Positions 24,860 to 33,029 of a stretch of DNA of 64,000 bases are shown piece after piece. The stretch comes from Haloarchaeobius sp. HME9146. Its GTDB lineage: Archaea; Halobacteriota; Halobacteria; Halobacteriales; Natrialbaceae. The stretch is taken from NCBI RefSeq assembly GCF_025399835.1, contig NZ_JAODVR010000001.1, positions 3,426,122-3,490,121 of the forward strand, written 5' to 3'. The position numbers were made by a program, and so were the translations under genes. Position 1 is the first letter of the stretch, and the number at the start of each line of letters is the position of its first letter. The notes below the pieces were generated by a model. It worked only from the letters and a program-made list of their open reading frames with translations. It did no database searches and was not told the origin of the DNA.

Positions 24860-26809
24860 ATGGTCGACGTTTCCGTCGAGAACGCGACGCTCCGCGCCGT
24901 CGACCGGGCGAACCGGTCGATAGAGCTCGGCGTCGTCGGATGGGACCAGCCAGCCGACGGACCGTCGATCCCCATCGAACTCGACACGACGGTGGCCGGG
25001 CGCGTCCTCGAACTCGCCGTTCCCGACGTGCTCGTCGAGGTGTCGCTCGATGGGGACGGCTACGAGAAGCTCCCCGAGTACAAGACCGTCCAACAGCTCG
25101 CCGACGGCGAGTACACCGTGAAGCTCTCCGGCGAGTTGACCGCCTACATCCGGTTCGACGGCGCGGCGACCCTGCGTCGGCGGGCCGGCGGGACGGCGGA
25201 ACTCACGTTCGAGCATCCGACCGCGGTCACGCTGGGCTTCTGGACCATGGTCGACTATCCGGAGCACACCCTGACGGTGCCGCCGACACCGACCGGGGTG
25301 GCGACGGCGCTCACGCACCTCTCGAGCGCCCACATCCGGATGACACCGGACCGGACGCTGCCGGGCTGGCGCGAACACCCACCCCTGGTCGAACTCGGCG
25401 ACGAGACCCACGTCCCCGACGCGGTCCGCGAGGCGACGCCCGAGACCGGCATCGAACTCGTCGTCCCGGACGCGCTGGCACCGCTGTTCCCGGCGACCCC
25501 GCTGGTGCACTACCTCGGGGCGACGGTCCGCGTCGAGTCCGGGCGAGAGCGCCCCCTGCTGCGGGCACCCGCGGTCGACATCGCCCACGAGTTCTCGGCG
25601 CTGCCCGACTTCCAGTTCGAGGCCGCCGACCTCTTCGAGCGGGTGTTCTACCTCGACTGTATCATCCGGGCCGCGGGGCCGGATTCGCAGGGCGACCTCG
25701 TCGAACTCGACCTGCTGGCGGCCATCGACACCGACCTCACCGCGACCTACGACGCGTCGGTCGCCGAGCGGCTGGCGCACGCCCTCGACCCGCAGGTCGC
25801 CGCCCTCGACGACCGGTTGCCGTCACGCAACTACGTACTGTTCGCGGAGCCAGCGCCCGAACACGTCCCGGTGCTCCCGTTCGCGATGTCCTACCTCGGG
25901 CGGGTGTACCTCCCGTCGGCGGCCGGCACGCTCGACCTGACCCGGGAGCGCCGCCGGGGAATCGTCGGCTGGCTCGGGGAGGGGAGCCACCCGGACGCCT
26001 TCGAGGCCCGCCCCCGGGCGTATCAGCATCGCCTCGAACACCTCGCCGCGGGCGACAGCGAGACGTCGATACTCGTGGTCGGTACGGCCGACCGTGCCGC
26101 CGCCATCCATGCCGTCGCCGACCGCTACGAGGCGGCCGTCGACGAGACGGCCGCGACCGTCTCCCGGCTCGTCGGGCCGACCCGCGTCGCGCTCAGGGAC
26201 GCCCTCGAGACCCGGACCGACCTCGTCCACTTCCTCGGCGACGCCACCGCCGGGTTCCACTGTGCCGACGGCACCCTCGCCGTCGAGGACCTCTTCGTCT
26301 CGAAGGCACGCACCGTCGTCCTCGACGGGCCGACCGACGCGGGACTCGCGGCCGGCCTCGTCGACCGCGGAAGCGTCGCTGGCGTGGTCCGGACGGACGA
26401 GGGGACGGCGGTTCCGACGACCCTCGTCGAGTTGCTCTCGAAGGGGTACGGCGTCGACCTCGCCACTCGAATCGCCCGCGAGTTCGGCGACGGCGAGACG
26501 TTCCGCGTCGTCGGCGACGGCACCAACGCGCTGCCCGAAGACGACAACGTGAGTTCGATTCCGCTCACCGTCACCGCCAACGGCGACGCGACGTTCGAGG
26601 TCGTGGGCGAACCCGGCGGTGCCATCGCCGGCCTCGTGTGGCACCCCGACGTGGAGGGCGTCTCCCAGCGGCTGTTGAGCGGGCGACGCCCGTTCACCGT
26701 CTCCGCGATGGAACTCACGGCCATCCTCCGGGACCCCGACTACCTCGTCGTCAGCGACGGCGAGCTATCGTGGTCCGGCGACCTCGCACCGTTCTACCCC
26801 GTCGTGTGA
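24860..26809 (+). CDS. CHAT-like protein with degenerate active site
   Basis: A 649-residue soluble haloarchaeal protein. Residues about 1-400 hold beta-rich and helical regions with no recognised motif. The C-terminal third resembles a CHAT (caspase-like peptidase) fold: DLVHFLGDATAGFHC near 454 aligns with the usual VHFAGHG, VVLDGP near 486 with the usual LNAC, then GLVDRGSVAGVV and GYGVDLATRIAREF. The catalytic histidine and cysteine positions read Asp and Gly/Pro, so peptidase activity is unlikely. A scaffold or sensor role is inferred. A single gene with its own promoter region. Confidence 0.72.
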   Translation: MVDVSVENATLRAVDRANRSIELGVVGWDQPADGPSIPIELDTTVAGRVLELAVPDVLVEVSLDGDGYEKLPEYKTVQQLADGEYTVKLSGELTAYIRFDGAATLRRRAGGTAELTFEHPTAVTLGFWTMVDYPEHTLTVPPTPTGVATALTHLSSAHIRMTPDRTLPGWREHPPLVELGDETHVPDAVREATPETGIELVVPDALAPLFPATPLVHYLGATVRVESGRERPLLRAPAVDIAHEFSALPDFQFEAADLFERVFYLDCIIRAAGPDSQGDLVELDLLAAIDTDLTATYDASVAERLAHALDPQVAALDDRLPSRNYVLFAEPAPEHVPVLPFAMSYLGRVYLPSAAGTLDLTRERRRGIVGWLGEGSHPDAFEARPRAYQHRLEHLAAGDSETSILVVGTADRAAAIHAVADRYEAAVDETAATVSRLVGPTRVALRDALETRTDLVHFLGDATAGFHCADGTLAVEDLFVSKARTVVLDGPTDAGLAAGLVDRGSVAGVVRTDEGTAVPTTLVELLSKGYGVDLATRIAREFGDGETFRVVGDGTNALPEDDNVSSIPLTVTANGDATFEVVGEPGGAIAGLVWHPDVEGVSQRLLSGRRPFTVSAMELTAILRDPDYLVVSDGELSWSGDLAPFYPVV

Positions 26810-26870
26810 GTTCACGCGGTCGCTGACTCGCCGTAATCCTCAAGCCCTCGCGGAATCATCTGAGAGCGTA

Positions 26871-28646
26871 GTGGCAGATTCGACGAAGATTCTGACCAGC
26901 GGCGGCCGGGTCGGCGACGCGCTCGCGGCGACGTACGACGTCGTCCGCAGCGCCGACCCGACGACGGCCGACCTCGGCGCCGTCGACTGCGCGGTCGTGG
27001 ACGCGGCCGCCGTCCCCGCCATCAGGGGACAGACGGCGACGCTCCCGGTCATCGCGGTCGTCCCCACGTCGGCCGACGCCGCCACCGTCATCGAGGACGG
27101 CGCGACCGACGTCGTCCGAGCGGACGCGCCGGACGCCGTCGTCGTGGCTCGCGTCAAGTCCGTCCTCGCCGGGACGACCGGCGACACCGTCACCTCGACC
27201 GAGCAGCGCCTCGACGTGCTCCTCGAACGGACGACCGACTTCGACGCGCTCGACGCCGAGAGCGAGATATACGAGCACGCCATCTCGGTCGCCCGGACCG
27301 TCCTCGACCTCGACGCCTGTTCCATCTGCCGGACGGAGGACGGCGAACTCCGCCCGGTCGCGACCGTGGCCCGCCGACTCCACCCCGCCAGTTTCCACGC
27401 GACCGGGGAGGGCATCGCTGGCCGGACCATCGAGACGGGGACGACACAGCTGGTCGACGACGTGCGGGCCGACGCGGACGCAAAACCGACCGCCGAGGAC
27501 TACCGGGCGGTCCTCTCGGTCCCGCTCGGCGACGACGGCGTCTTCCAGGCCATCTCGACGACCAATGGGGCGTTCTCGGCGGCCGACCGCGAGCTGGCGG
27601 AGCTCCTCGTGGCGAGCGTCGAGCACGCACTCGAACGGGTCCGCTTCGAGGACATGGTCACCCGCGAACGCGACCGGTTCGCCGCGCTGTTCCAGAACGT
27701 GCCCGATGCGGCGCTCCAGTACACCTTCGTGGACGGCGAACCGTACATCGACCGGGTGAACTCCGCGTTCGTCCGCCTGTTCGGCTACGACCCCGACACG
27801 GCCGTCGGGCAGTCCGTCGCGGACCTCATCGTCCCGGAGTCGGACGGGGCGGAGACGCTGTATGCGGCCGTCGACGGTGGGAAGCGACTCGACCAGGAGG
27901 TCGTCCGCCTCACCGAGGACGGGGAACGCCCGTTCCTCCTCCGGAGCGTCCCCATCTCGACCGAGGACGACGAGCCGACCGGCTACTTCATCTACACCGA
28001 CATCGCCGACATGAAGGCACGCGAGCGCCGGCTCACCCGCCAGAACGAGCGCCTGGACGCGTTCGCCTCGGTGGTGAGCCACGACCTGCGCAACCCCCTG
28101 AGCGTCGCCAGGGGCTACACCGAGACCGCCTACGACGGCGATGACCCGTCCCTCCTGCCCGACGTGCTGGTCGAACTCGACCGGATGGACCAGATGATAC
28201 ACGAACTCCTCACGCTCGCCCGCGAGGGCGACATCGTCGGCGAGACCGAACCGGTCTCGCTCGGCGACGCGGCCAGAGAGGCCTGGTCACACGTCGAGAC
28301 GGCCGACGCGACGCTCTCGGTGGGCGACGACGTGACGCTGGAGGCGGACGCCGACCGACTGGAAGAACTGTTCGAGAACCTCTTTCGCAATACGATAGAG
28401 CACGCGGGCGACGCCGCGACGGTCGTGGTCGGGAAGACGCCGGACGGCTTCTACGTCGCCGACGACGGGCCCGGCATCCCGGACGAGCAGAAGGAGGCGG
28501 TGCTGGAGATGGGGTACACGACCGCCACGGGCGGGACCGGGTTCGGGCTCGGTATCGTCTCCGAGATCGCGACCGCCCACGGCTGGTCGGTCGCCGTGAC
28601 CGACAGCGAAAACGGCGGGTGTCGCTTCGAGTTCCGGACCGACTAG
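26871..28646 (+). CDS. GAF/PAS sensor histidine kinase
   Basis: A 591-residue soluble kinase: degenerate receiver-like N-terminus (about 5-95, with VVDAAAVP in place of a phospho-aspartate loop), GAF (about 110-260), PAS (about 265-385), HisKA with SVVSHDLRNPL near 400, HATPase with ENLFRNTIEHA near 502, DDGPGIP and GTGFGLGIV. GTG at 26871 is the start. It closely matches the layout of the kinase at 6999-8831. Its stop TAG shares the palindrome CTAG with the stop of the convergent membrane-protein gene. No partner regulator is adjacent. Confidence 0.88.
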   Translation: MADSTKILTSGGRVGDALAATYDVVRSADPTTADLGAVDCAVVDAAAVPAIRGQTATLPVIAVVPTSADAATVIEDGATDVVRADAPDAVVVARVKSVLAGTTGDTVTSTEQRLDVLLERTTDFDALDAESEIYEHAISVARTVLDLDACSICRTEDGELRPVATVARRLHPASFHATGEGIAGRTIETGTTQLVDDVRADADAKPTAEDYRAVLSVPLGDDGVFQAISTTNGAFSAADRELAELLVASVEHALERVRFEDMVTRERDRFAALFQNVPDAALQYTFVDGEPYIDRVNSAFVRLFGYDPDTAVGQSVADLIVPESDGAETLYAAVDGGKRLDQEVVRLTEDGERPFLLRSVPISTEDDEPTGYFIYTDIADMKARERRLTRQNERLDAFASVVSHDLRNPLSVARGYTETAYDGDDPSLLPDVLVELDRMDQMIHELLTLAREGDIVGETEPVSLGDAAREAWSHVETADATLSVGDDVTLEADADRLEELFENLFRNTIEHAGDAATVVVGKTPDGFYVADDGPGIPDEQKEAVLEMGYTTATGGTGFGLGIVSEIATAHGWSVAVTDSENGGCRFEFRTD

Positions 28647-28918
28647 TCGGCGTACAGCGAGTAGAGGATGACGCCGAAGCCGATGGTGGTGAGCGCACTC
28701 TCGATGGCCAGCGCGGTCGACTGGTCACCGGCGAACAGCTGGTCCAGTGCGCCAGCGATGGCCGCGCCGGCCGTGACGATACCGAACCCGAGCGCGAGTG
28801 CCCGGAGCGCCGGGGAGCCTGTCCGGCGGTACGCCTTCGCGGCGAGGTAGGTGATGAGCCCGCCCATCACGAGCGTGAGCGTCTTGAACGCGACGACGAG
28901 TGGGGTGATGTGACTCAT
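28643..28918 (-). CDS. Membrane protein of an HTH-linked pair (DUF7521-like)
   Basis: A 91-residue protein with three hydrophobic segments (about 8-26, 39-60, 68-88), matching the haloarchaeal family annotated DUF7521. Genes of this type are typically found directly behind a small winged-helix regulator, as here: the ATG overlaps the upstream stop (ATGA). The pair is likely a regulator with a membrane partner. The TAG stop overlaps the kinase stop on the other strand by three bases. Confidence 0.75.
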   Translation of the reverse strand: MSHITPLVVAFKTLTLVMGGLITYLAAKAYRRTGSPALRALALGFGIVTAGAAIAGALDQLFAGDQSTALAIESALTTIGFGVILYSLYAD

Positions 28919-29292
28919 GTCTCCTTGCGCACCTCCTTCCACATCGAGGCGAGGCGTTCTTCCGGTTTCTCCGGCGGCCGTTCGATCCGCAAGTCGAGTG
29001 TGTGTTCGTCCGTGAGCATGATAGCAACGTTCTCGAAGTCGACCCGGTACATCGAGGTGTGGCGACCGTCCGAACGGAGCTGCGTCTCCTCCTTGAGGAG
29101 CGACGCCTCCGTGAGGAGGTCGAGCTTCCGGTAGGTCGTCGACAGGGGGATGTCACACGACTCGGAGATCTCGCTCGCGGTCATCGCCTCGGTGAGCGAT
29201 TCGATGATGTCGTGGCAGTCCTCGTCGTCGAGGGCGTCGACGACCGCCTGGAACTCAGGCTCGTCGGCCCCGGACGGGTCGCGCATCTTCAC
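28915..29292 (-). CDS. Winged-helix transcription regulator (ArsR/TrmB-like)
   Basis: A 125-residue regulator (123 if the ATG at 29286 is used). The helix-turn-helix region is about 22-75: ALDDEDCHDIIESL, TASEISESCDIPLSTTYRKLDLL, then a wing with GRHTSMYRVD. The C-terminus continues as a helix-strand dimer domain. It is translationally coupled to the membrane protein downstream. A T-rich ATTTTACG element near 29317 fits its promoter. The target is probably its own operon, by analogy with similar pairs. Confidence 0.8.
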   Translation of the reverse strand: MKMRDPSGADEPEFQAVVDALDDEDCHDIIESLTEAMTASEISESCDIPLSTTYRKLDLLTEASLLKEETQLRSDGRHTSMYRVDFENVAIMLTDEHTLDLRIERPPEKPEERLASMWKEVRKET

Positions 29293-29387
29293 AGGGTGGA
29301 GTGTACGCTCTGACGTAAAATCGATTCGGGTTTTCTCGTCGGTCGAGCAGAGAAGGCCTATCTCCCCCTATCCCCTCCAGATTCCCG

Positions 29388-29909
29388 ATGACACCCGATG
29401 TCAGGGGCGTCGAGTCGGTCGACGACATCTGGGCCGCCGAGGACGTGAACCGCGCGGCGTGGACGAGCGCCTTCGCGGACGTGTTCTCGCCCCGCGTGCT
29501 CGCCACGGGCGGTGCGGCCGCCAGCGAGCCCTACATCCGTGCCCGGTACGAGGTGGTGCGGGACCACCCCGGCTTCGTCGTGGCGAGCGATGGTGCGGAC
29601 GTGGTCGGCTACGCCTACGCCGACTGGACCGATACCGCCTCGTTCGTCGGCGACGACGAGGCCGAACTCGTCGAGCTGTACGTCCACCCCGACCACTGGG
29701 GCCGGGGTATCGGGACCAGACTGCTCGACGCCATCGGTGAGGCGCTGCCCGCCGACCGGACCGCGCTGGTGCTCACGACGCCCGAAGCGAACGACATCGG
29801 CTGTGCGTTCTACGAGGCACGCGGGTTCAGCCTCCGGGAGCAGCGAACCGGCATGGTCGGCGGCGAGCGCGTCCCGACGGTGGTGTACGCCCGCTACCTC
29901 CCGTGGTGA
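29388..29909 (+). CDS. GNAT acetyltransferase
   Basis: A 173-residue GCN5-related N-acetyltransferase. Beta 4 and the acetyl-CoA loop are visible as VELYVHPDHWGRGIGTRLLD (about residues 92-111), with the Q/R-x-x-G-x-G/A pattern in WGRGIGTRLL. NDIGCAFYEARGF near 138 is the usual motif B. The substrate cannot be told. A single gene divergent from the HTH pair and convergent with the VanZ-like gene. Confidence 0.9.
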   Translation: MTPDVRGVESVDDIWAAEDVNRAAWTSAFADVFSPRVLATGGAAASEPYIRARYEVVRDHPGFVVASDGADVVGYAYADWTDTASFVGDDEAELVELYVHPDHWGRGIGTRLLDAIGEALPADRTALVLTTPEANDIGCAFYEARGFSLREQRTGMVGGERVPTVVYARYLPW

Positions 29910-29910
29910 C

Positions 29911-30300
29911 TCAGCGAGACGCCCTCTTTTGTCCCCAGGTGTAGCCAGCCCACACCGCGACACCGACCATCGCTCCCAGCCCGTTGACCGCGGCATCGGC
30001 GAGGCTGAACGTCCGGAACGGGAGTGGCCACTGGACGACCTCGACGCCGAAGCCGAACAGGGCGACACCGGTGACGACGAGGAGACCGGAACGCAGGACG
30101 CGGGGACGGACCGCCCGTGCCACGAGGACGGCCAGCGTCGCGTATCCCAGCGCGTGGAACACCTTGTCGAACGCGAGGAGACCGGCTGTTCCCCCACCAC
30201 CGCTCCCCGGTGGGTCGATAACCGACGCGACCAGGACGACGCCAGCCCACGCCAGAACCGGAAGCCAGGGGCGGTCGGCTGCCCGCGAACCGCGATTCAT
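29911..30300 (-). CDS. VanZ-family membrane protein
   Basis: A 129-residue protein with four hydrophobic segments: about 12-28, 41-62, 68-86 and 102-122. The DKVFHALGYATLAVL stretch (a DK-H-x-x-xY/F motif) and VEVVQ with FSLADAAVNGLGA fit the VanZ family, whose haloarchaeal members are of unknown function. It starts at an ATG 58 bases ahead of the divergent SRPBCC gene. Confidence 0.85.
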   Translation of the reverse strand: MNRGSRAADRPWLPVLAWAGVVLVASVIDPPGSGGGGTAGLLAFDKVFHALGYATLAVLVARAVRPRVLRSGLLVVTGVALFGFGVEVVQWPLPFRTFSLADAAVNGLGAMVGVAVWAGYTWGQKRASR

Positions 30301-30320
30301 GCCGGTACTCGCCGCCCCGA

Positions 30321-30330
30321 GAATAAAAAC
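30321..30330 (+). promoter_or_regulatory. TATA-like element of the SRPBCC gene
   Basis: GAATAAAAAC stands out in GC-rich sequence 29-38 bases before the ATG at 30359, giving the expected leaderless geometry. The same short gap must also contain the promoter of the divergent VanZ-like gene. Confidence 0.45.
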
Positions 30331-30358
30331 TCGCCGTCGCGGAAGAAAGCGAGATTGT

Positions 30359-30784
30359 ATGTTCGTCTGTCACGTACCTCGGGTCGTGCCGACGGCTGCA
30401 GGGTCACGGGGGGAGTTCATCACCGTGGTGGCGAGCCGCCGGTTCGTCCGGGTCTCCCCGGACGAGGTCTGGGCCGCCATCGCCGACCCGGCAGCCATCG
30501 AACGGGCGCTGACGCTCGTCGACGCGACCGCGACCGTCAGCGAGCAGGCGTACCCGCGCATCACGTTCGACGTCGACGGCGACGGGGACTACGGTGGCCT
30601 CACCGGGACGGTCGGACTGACGGTCGACAGCAACGAGTTCGCTGCCGTGCTTCGCTGGGAGAGCCGACTCCGCCCCTCTGGTGACCTCGCAACCATGCGA
30701 CCGCGGAACTTCCGACCGACCGTGACCCGCTTCGTGGACCGGTACGCCGGTGAGCTTGCGGACCGCCTGCCTGCGGAGAGGTAA
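30359..30784 (+). CDS. SRPBCC-fold protein
   Basis: A 141-residue protein resembling START/polyketide-cyclase-like SRPBCC proteins: FVRVSPDEVWAAIADPAAIERAL near residues 30-52, a run of beta strands (VSEQAYPRITFDVDG, GLTGTVGLTVDS), and a long C-terminal helix VTRFVDRYAGELADRL. The fold binds hydrophobic ligands; no ligand can be named. Start choice is uncertain; a GTG at about 30426 would remove 20-odd N-terminal residues. Confidence 0.72.
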   Translation: MFVCHVPRVVPTAAGSRGEFITVVASRRFVRVSPDEVWAAIADPAAIERALTLVDATATVSEQAYPRITFDVDGDGDYGGLTGTVGLTVDSNEFAAVLRWESRLRPSGDLATMRPRNFRPTVTRFVDRYAGELADRLPAER

Positions 30785-30835
30785 CCGAAACCAGTTACAC
30801 CCGCTTTGCCAACGACTAACAGAGTCCCGTCCGTA

Positions 30836-30848
30836 CCTAATGATTAGG
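30836..30848. promoter_or_regulatory. CCTAAT-G-ATTAGG inverted repeat before the AOR gene
   Basis: A perfect 6-1-6 inverted repeat ends seven bases before the ATG of the aldehyde oxidoreductase. This is the place where transcription would start or the 5' leader would lie. A second repeat, GTAAC/GTTAC with an 8-base spacer, sits at 30781-30798. Both are candidate operators. Binding proteins are unknown. Confidence 0.4.
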
Positions 30849-30855
30849 GATTACA

Positions 30856-32787
30856 ATGACAGACATCGGTGGCTTCCAGGACCACGTCGCACGGGTCGAC
30901 CTGTCCTCGGGAGATGTGAACTACGAGGGTATCGACGACGAAGACGCCAAGAAGTACATCGGGGCCCGCGGCCTCGGTGTGAAGTACGTGTTCGAGCAAG
31001 GGGCAGACGTGGACCCGCTCGGGCCGGACAACCTTCTCGCGTTCATGAACGGCCCACTCACGGGCACACAGACGGTGATGAGCGGGCGAATCGCGGTCTG
31101 TACGAAATCACCGCTGACGAACACCGTCACGGACAGCCACCACGGCGGCTGGTCCGGCGCCCGCCTCAAGTGGGCCGGCTTCGACGGCCTCCTGTTCGAG
31201 GGCCAGGCCGACGACCCGGTGTACGCCGTCATCGAGGACGGCGAACTCGAACTCCACGACGCCAGCGACCTCTGGGGCAAGACCGTCCACGAGACGCGTG
31301 ACACGCTCGAAGAGCGCCACGAGGGCAGCTACGGCAAGAACATGTCCATGATGGCCATCGGGGCCGGTGGCGAGAACGAGGTCCGCTACGCCTGTATCGT
31401 CAACGAGGACGACCGCGCCTCGGGCCGCGGCGGCACCGGCTGCGTGATGGGCAACAAGAACCTCAAGGCCATCCTCATCAAGTCGGGCACGAAGATGCCC
31501 AAGCCGAAGGACCCCGACACCTTCCAGAAGGGGCACCAGCAGGCCATGCAGGCCATCCAGGAGTCCGACGTGACCGCCCCGAACGAGGGCGGCCTCTCGA
31601 TGTACGGGACGAACGTCCTGATGAACATCACCGAGGAGATGGACGGGCTGCCGACGCGGAACGGAAAGTACACCTCGACGAGTTCCGAGGCCGAGGCGGA
31701 CCCGAGCGAGCCCAACATCGACTCCGAGAAGGTCTCCGGCGAGAACGTCCGCGAGAACATCCTCGTGGACGAACCGACGTGTCACTCCTGCCCGGTCGCC
31801 TGTAAGAAGGAGGTCGAGGTCACCTACACGCACAAGGGCCAGGACATGAACGTCCGCGGGGAGTCCTACGAGTACGAGTCGGCGTTCGCGCTCGGCCCGA
31901 ACTCGATGAACGACGACCGCGACTCCATCGCCGTGATGATCGACCTCTGCAACCAGCACGGCATCGACACCATCGAGACCGGGAACATGATCGCGATGGC
32001 GATGGAGATGACCGAAGAGGGCAAGCTCGACGACCTCGGCGAAGGCGTCGAGTGGGGCGACAAGGAGGCGATGATCGACCTCATCACCGACATCGCGAAC
32101 CGCGACGGCGAACTCGCGGACCTGCTCGCCGGCGGCGCGAACCACGTCGCCGAGGAGATGGACGCCCACGACAACTCGCTGGCCGTCAAGGGCGAGACCA
32201 TCCCGGCCTACGACCCGCGCTGCATGAAGGGTATGGGCATCGGCTACGCGACCTCGAACCGCGGTGCCTGCCACCTGCGTGGCTACACGCCGTCGGCCGA
32301 GATCCTGGGCGTCCCCGAGAAGGTCGACCCCTACGAGTGGGAGGGCAAGGGCCAGCTCACCGCGACCTTCCAGGACCTGCACTGCATCTCGGACTCCTTC
32401 GACATCTGCAAGTTCAACGCCTTCGCGGAAGGCATCGAGGAGTACGTCCTGCAGTGGAACGGCATCACCGGCCTCGAGTGGACCGAGGACGACCTCCTCG
32501 AAGCCGGCGAGCGCATCTACAACCTCGAACGCTACTACAACAACCTCGTCGGCTTCGACGGCGACGACGACTCGCTGCCGGAGCGCTTCCTCGAGGACGG
32601 CGTCCGCGGCCAGGGAGCCAGCGAGGGCGAGTACTGTGAGCTCGAGGAGATGAAGGCCGAGTACTACGAGCACCGCGGCTGGGTCGACGGCGTCGTCCCG
32701 GACGAGAAGCTCGACGACCTCGGCATCGACATCGGCCCGGGGACCGGCGTCAGCTCCGGCGACTCGGCCGCACCGGCAGACGACTGA
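30856..32787 (+). CDS. aor: Aldehyde:ferredoxin oxidoreductase (tungsten/molybdopterin)
   Basis: A 643-residue enzyme of the AOR family, oxidising aldehydes to carboxylates with ferredoxin as acceptor, using a bis-pterin tungsten or molybdenum site and a 4Fe-4S cluster. Marks: ARGLGVKYVFE near 35-45, GRIAVCTKSPLT near 76, AIGAGGENEVRYACIVNEDD near 166-185 and GGTGCVMGNKNLKAI near 191, pterin contacts; cluster ligands CHSCPVAC (CX2CX3C) near 312 and CKFNAF near 518. GNMIAMAMEMTEEG and KGMGIGYATSNRG are family regions. A T-run at 32831-32836 may end the transcript. Confidence 0.93.
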   Translation: MTDIGGFQDHVARVDLSSGDVNYEGIDDEDAKKYIGARGLGVKYVFEQGADVDPLGPDNLLAFMNGPLTGTQTVMSGRIAVCTKSPLTNTVTDSHHGGWSGARLKWAGFDGLLFEGQADDPVYAVIEDGELELHDASDLWGKTVHETRDTLEERHEGSYGKNMSMMAIGAGGENEVRYACIVNEDDRASGRGGTGCVMGNKNLKAILIKSGTKMPKPKDPDTFQKGHQQAMQAIQESDVTAPNEGGLSMYGTNVLMNITEEMDGLPTRNGKYTSTSSEAEADPSEPNIDSEKVSGENVRENILVDEPTCHSCPVACKKEVEVTYTHKGQDMNVRGESYEYESAFALGPNSMNDDRDSIAVMIDLCNQHGIDTIETGNMIAMAMEMTEEGKLDDLGEGVEWGDKEAMIDLITDIANRDGELADLLAGGANHVAEEMDAHDNSLAVKGETIPAYDPRCMKGMGIGYATSNRGACHLRGYTPSAEILGVPEKVDPYEWEGKGQLTATFQDLHCISDSFDICKFNAFAEGIEEYVLQWNGITGLEWTEDDLLEAGERIYNLERYYNNLVGFDGDDDSLPERFLEDGVRGQGASEGEYCELEEMKAEYYEHRGWVDGVVPDEKLDDLGIDIGPGTGVSSGDSAAPADD

Positions 32788-32830
32788 GCAGACGACCGAG
32801 CAGGCGACGACGACACACCACCGATTCGTC

Positions 32831-32836
32831 TTTTTT
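32831..32836 (+). terminator. T-run after the AOR gene
   Basis: Six consecutive thymines occur 44 bases after the AOR stop in GC-rich DNA. Haloarchaeal terminators are often short T-runs without a strong hairpin. The rest of the 242-base gap to the next gene shows no ORF. Confidence 0.35.
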
Positions 32837-33029
32837 CGGCTATTCCACGCCGGTAAGGGTAGCTTACCGACTGGTAACCCCGCAGAACGGGCTGTTCGCG
32901 GCTGAATAGCAACGGCGCCACGAGGCGGGCTAATCCGTCGTTCGGTCGGCACGATGCAAGTCATAAGTAATCTGTTGTATCGAGTATGTCCAGTAGGCGT
33001 GACACCACGACGTCACGCGAAGGGGGACC

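Noticed and set aside
32872..32885. TGGTAACCCC occurring here and near 17170
   Set aside because: A ten-base match between two distant gaps is likely by chance in 64 kb and the surroundings differ.
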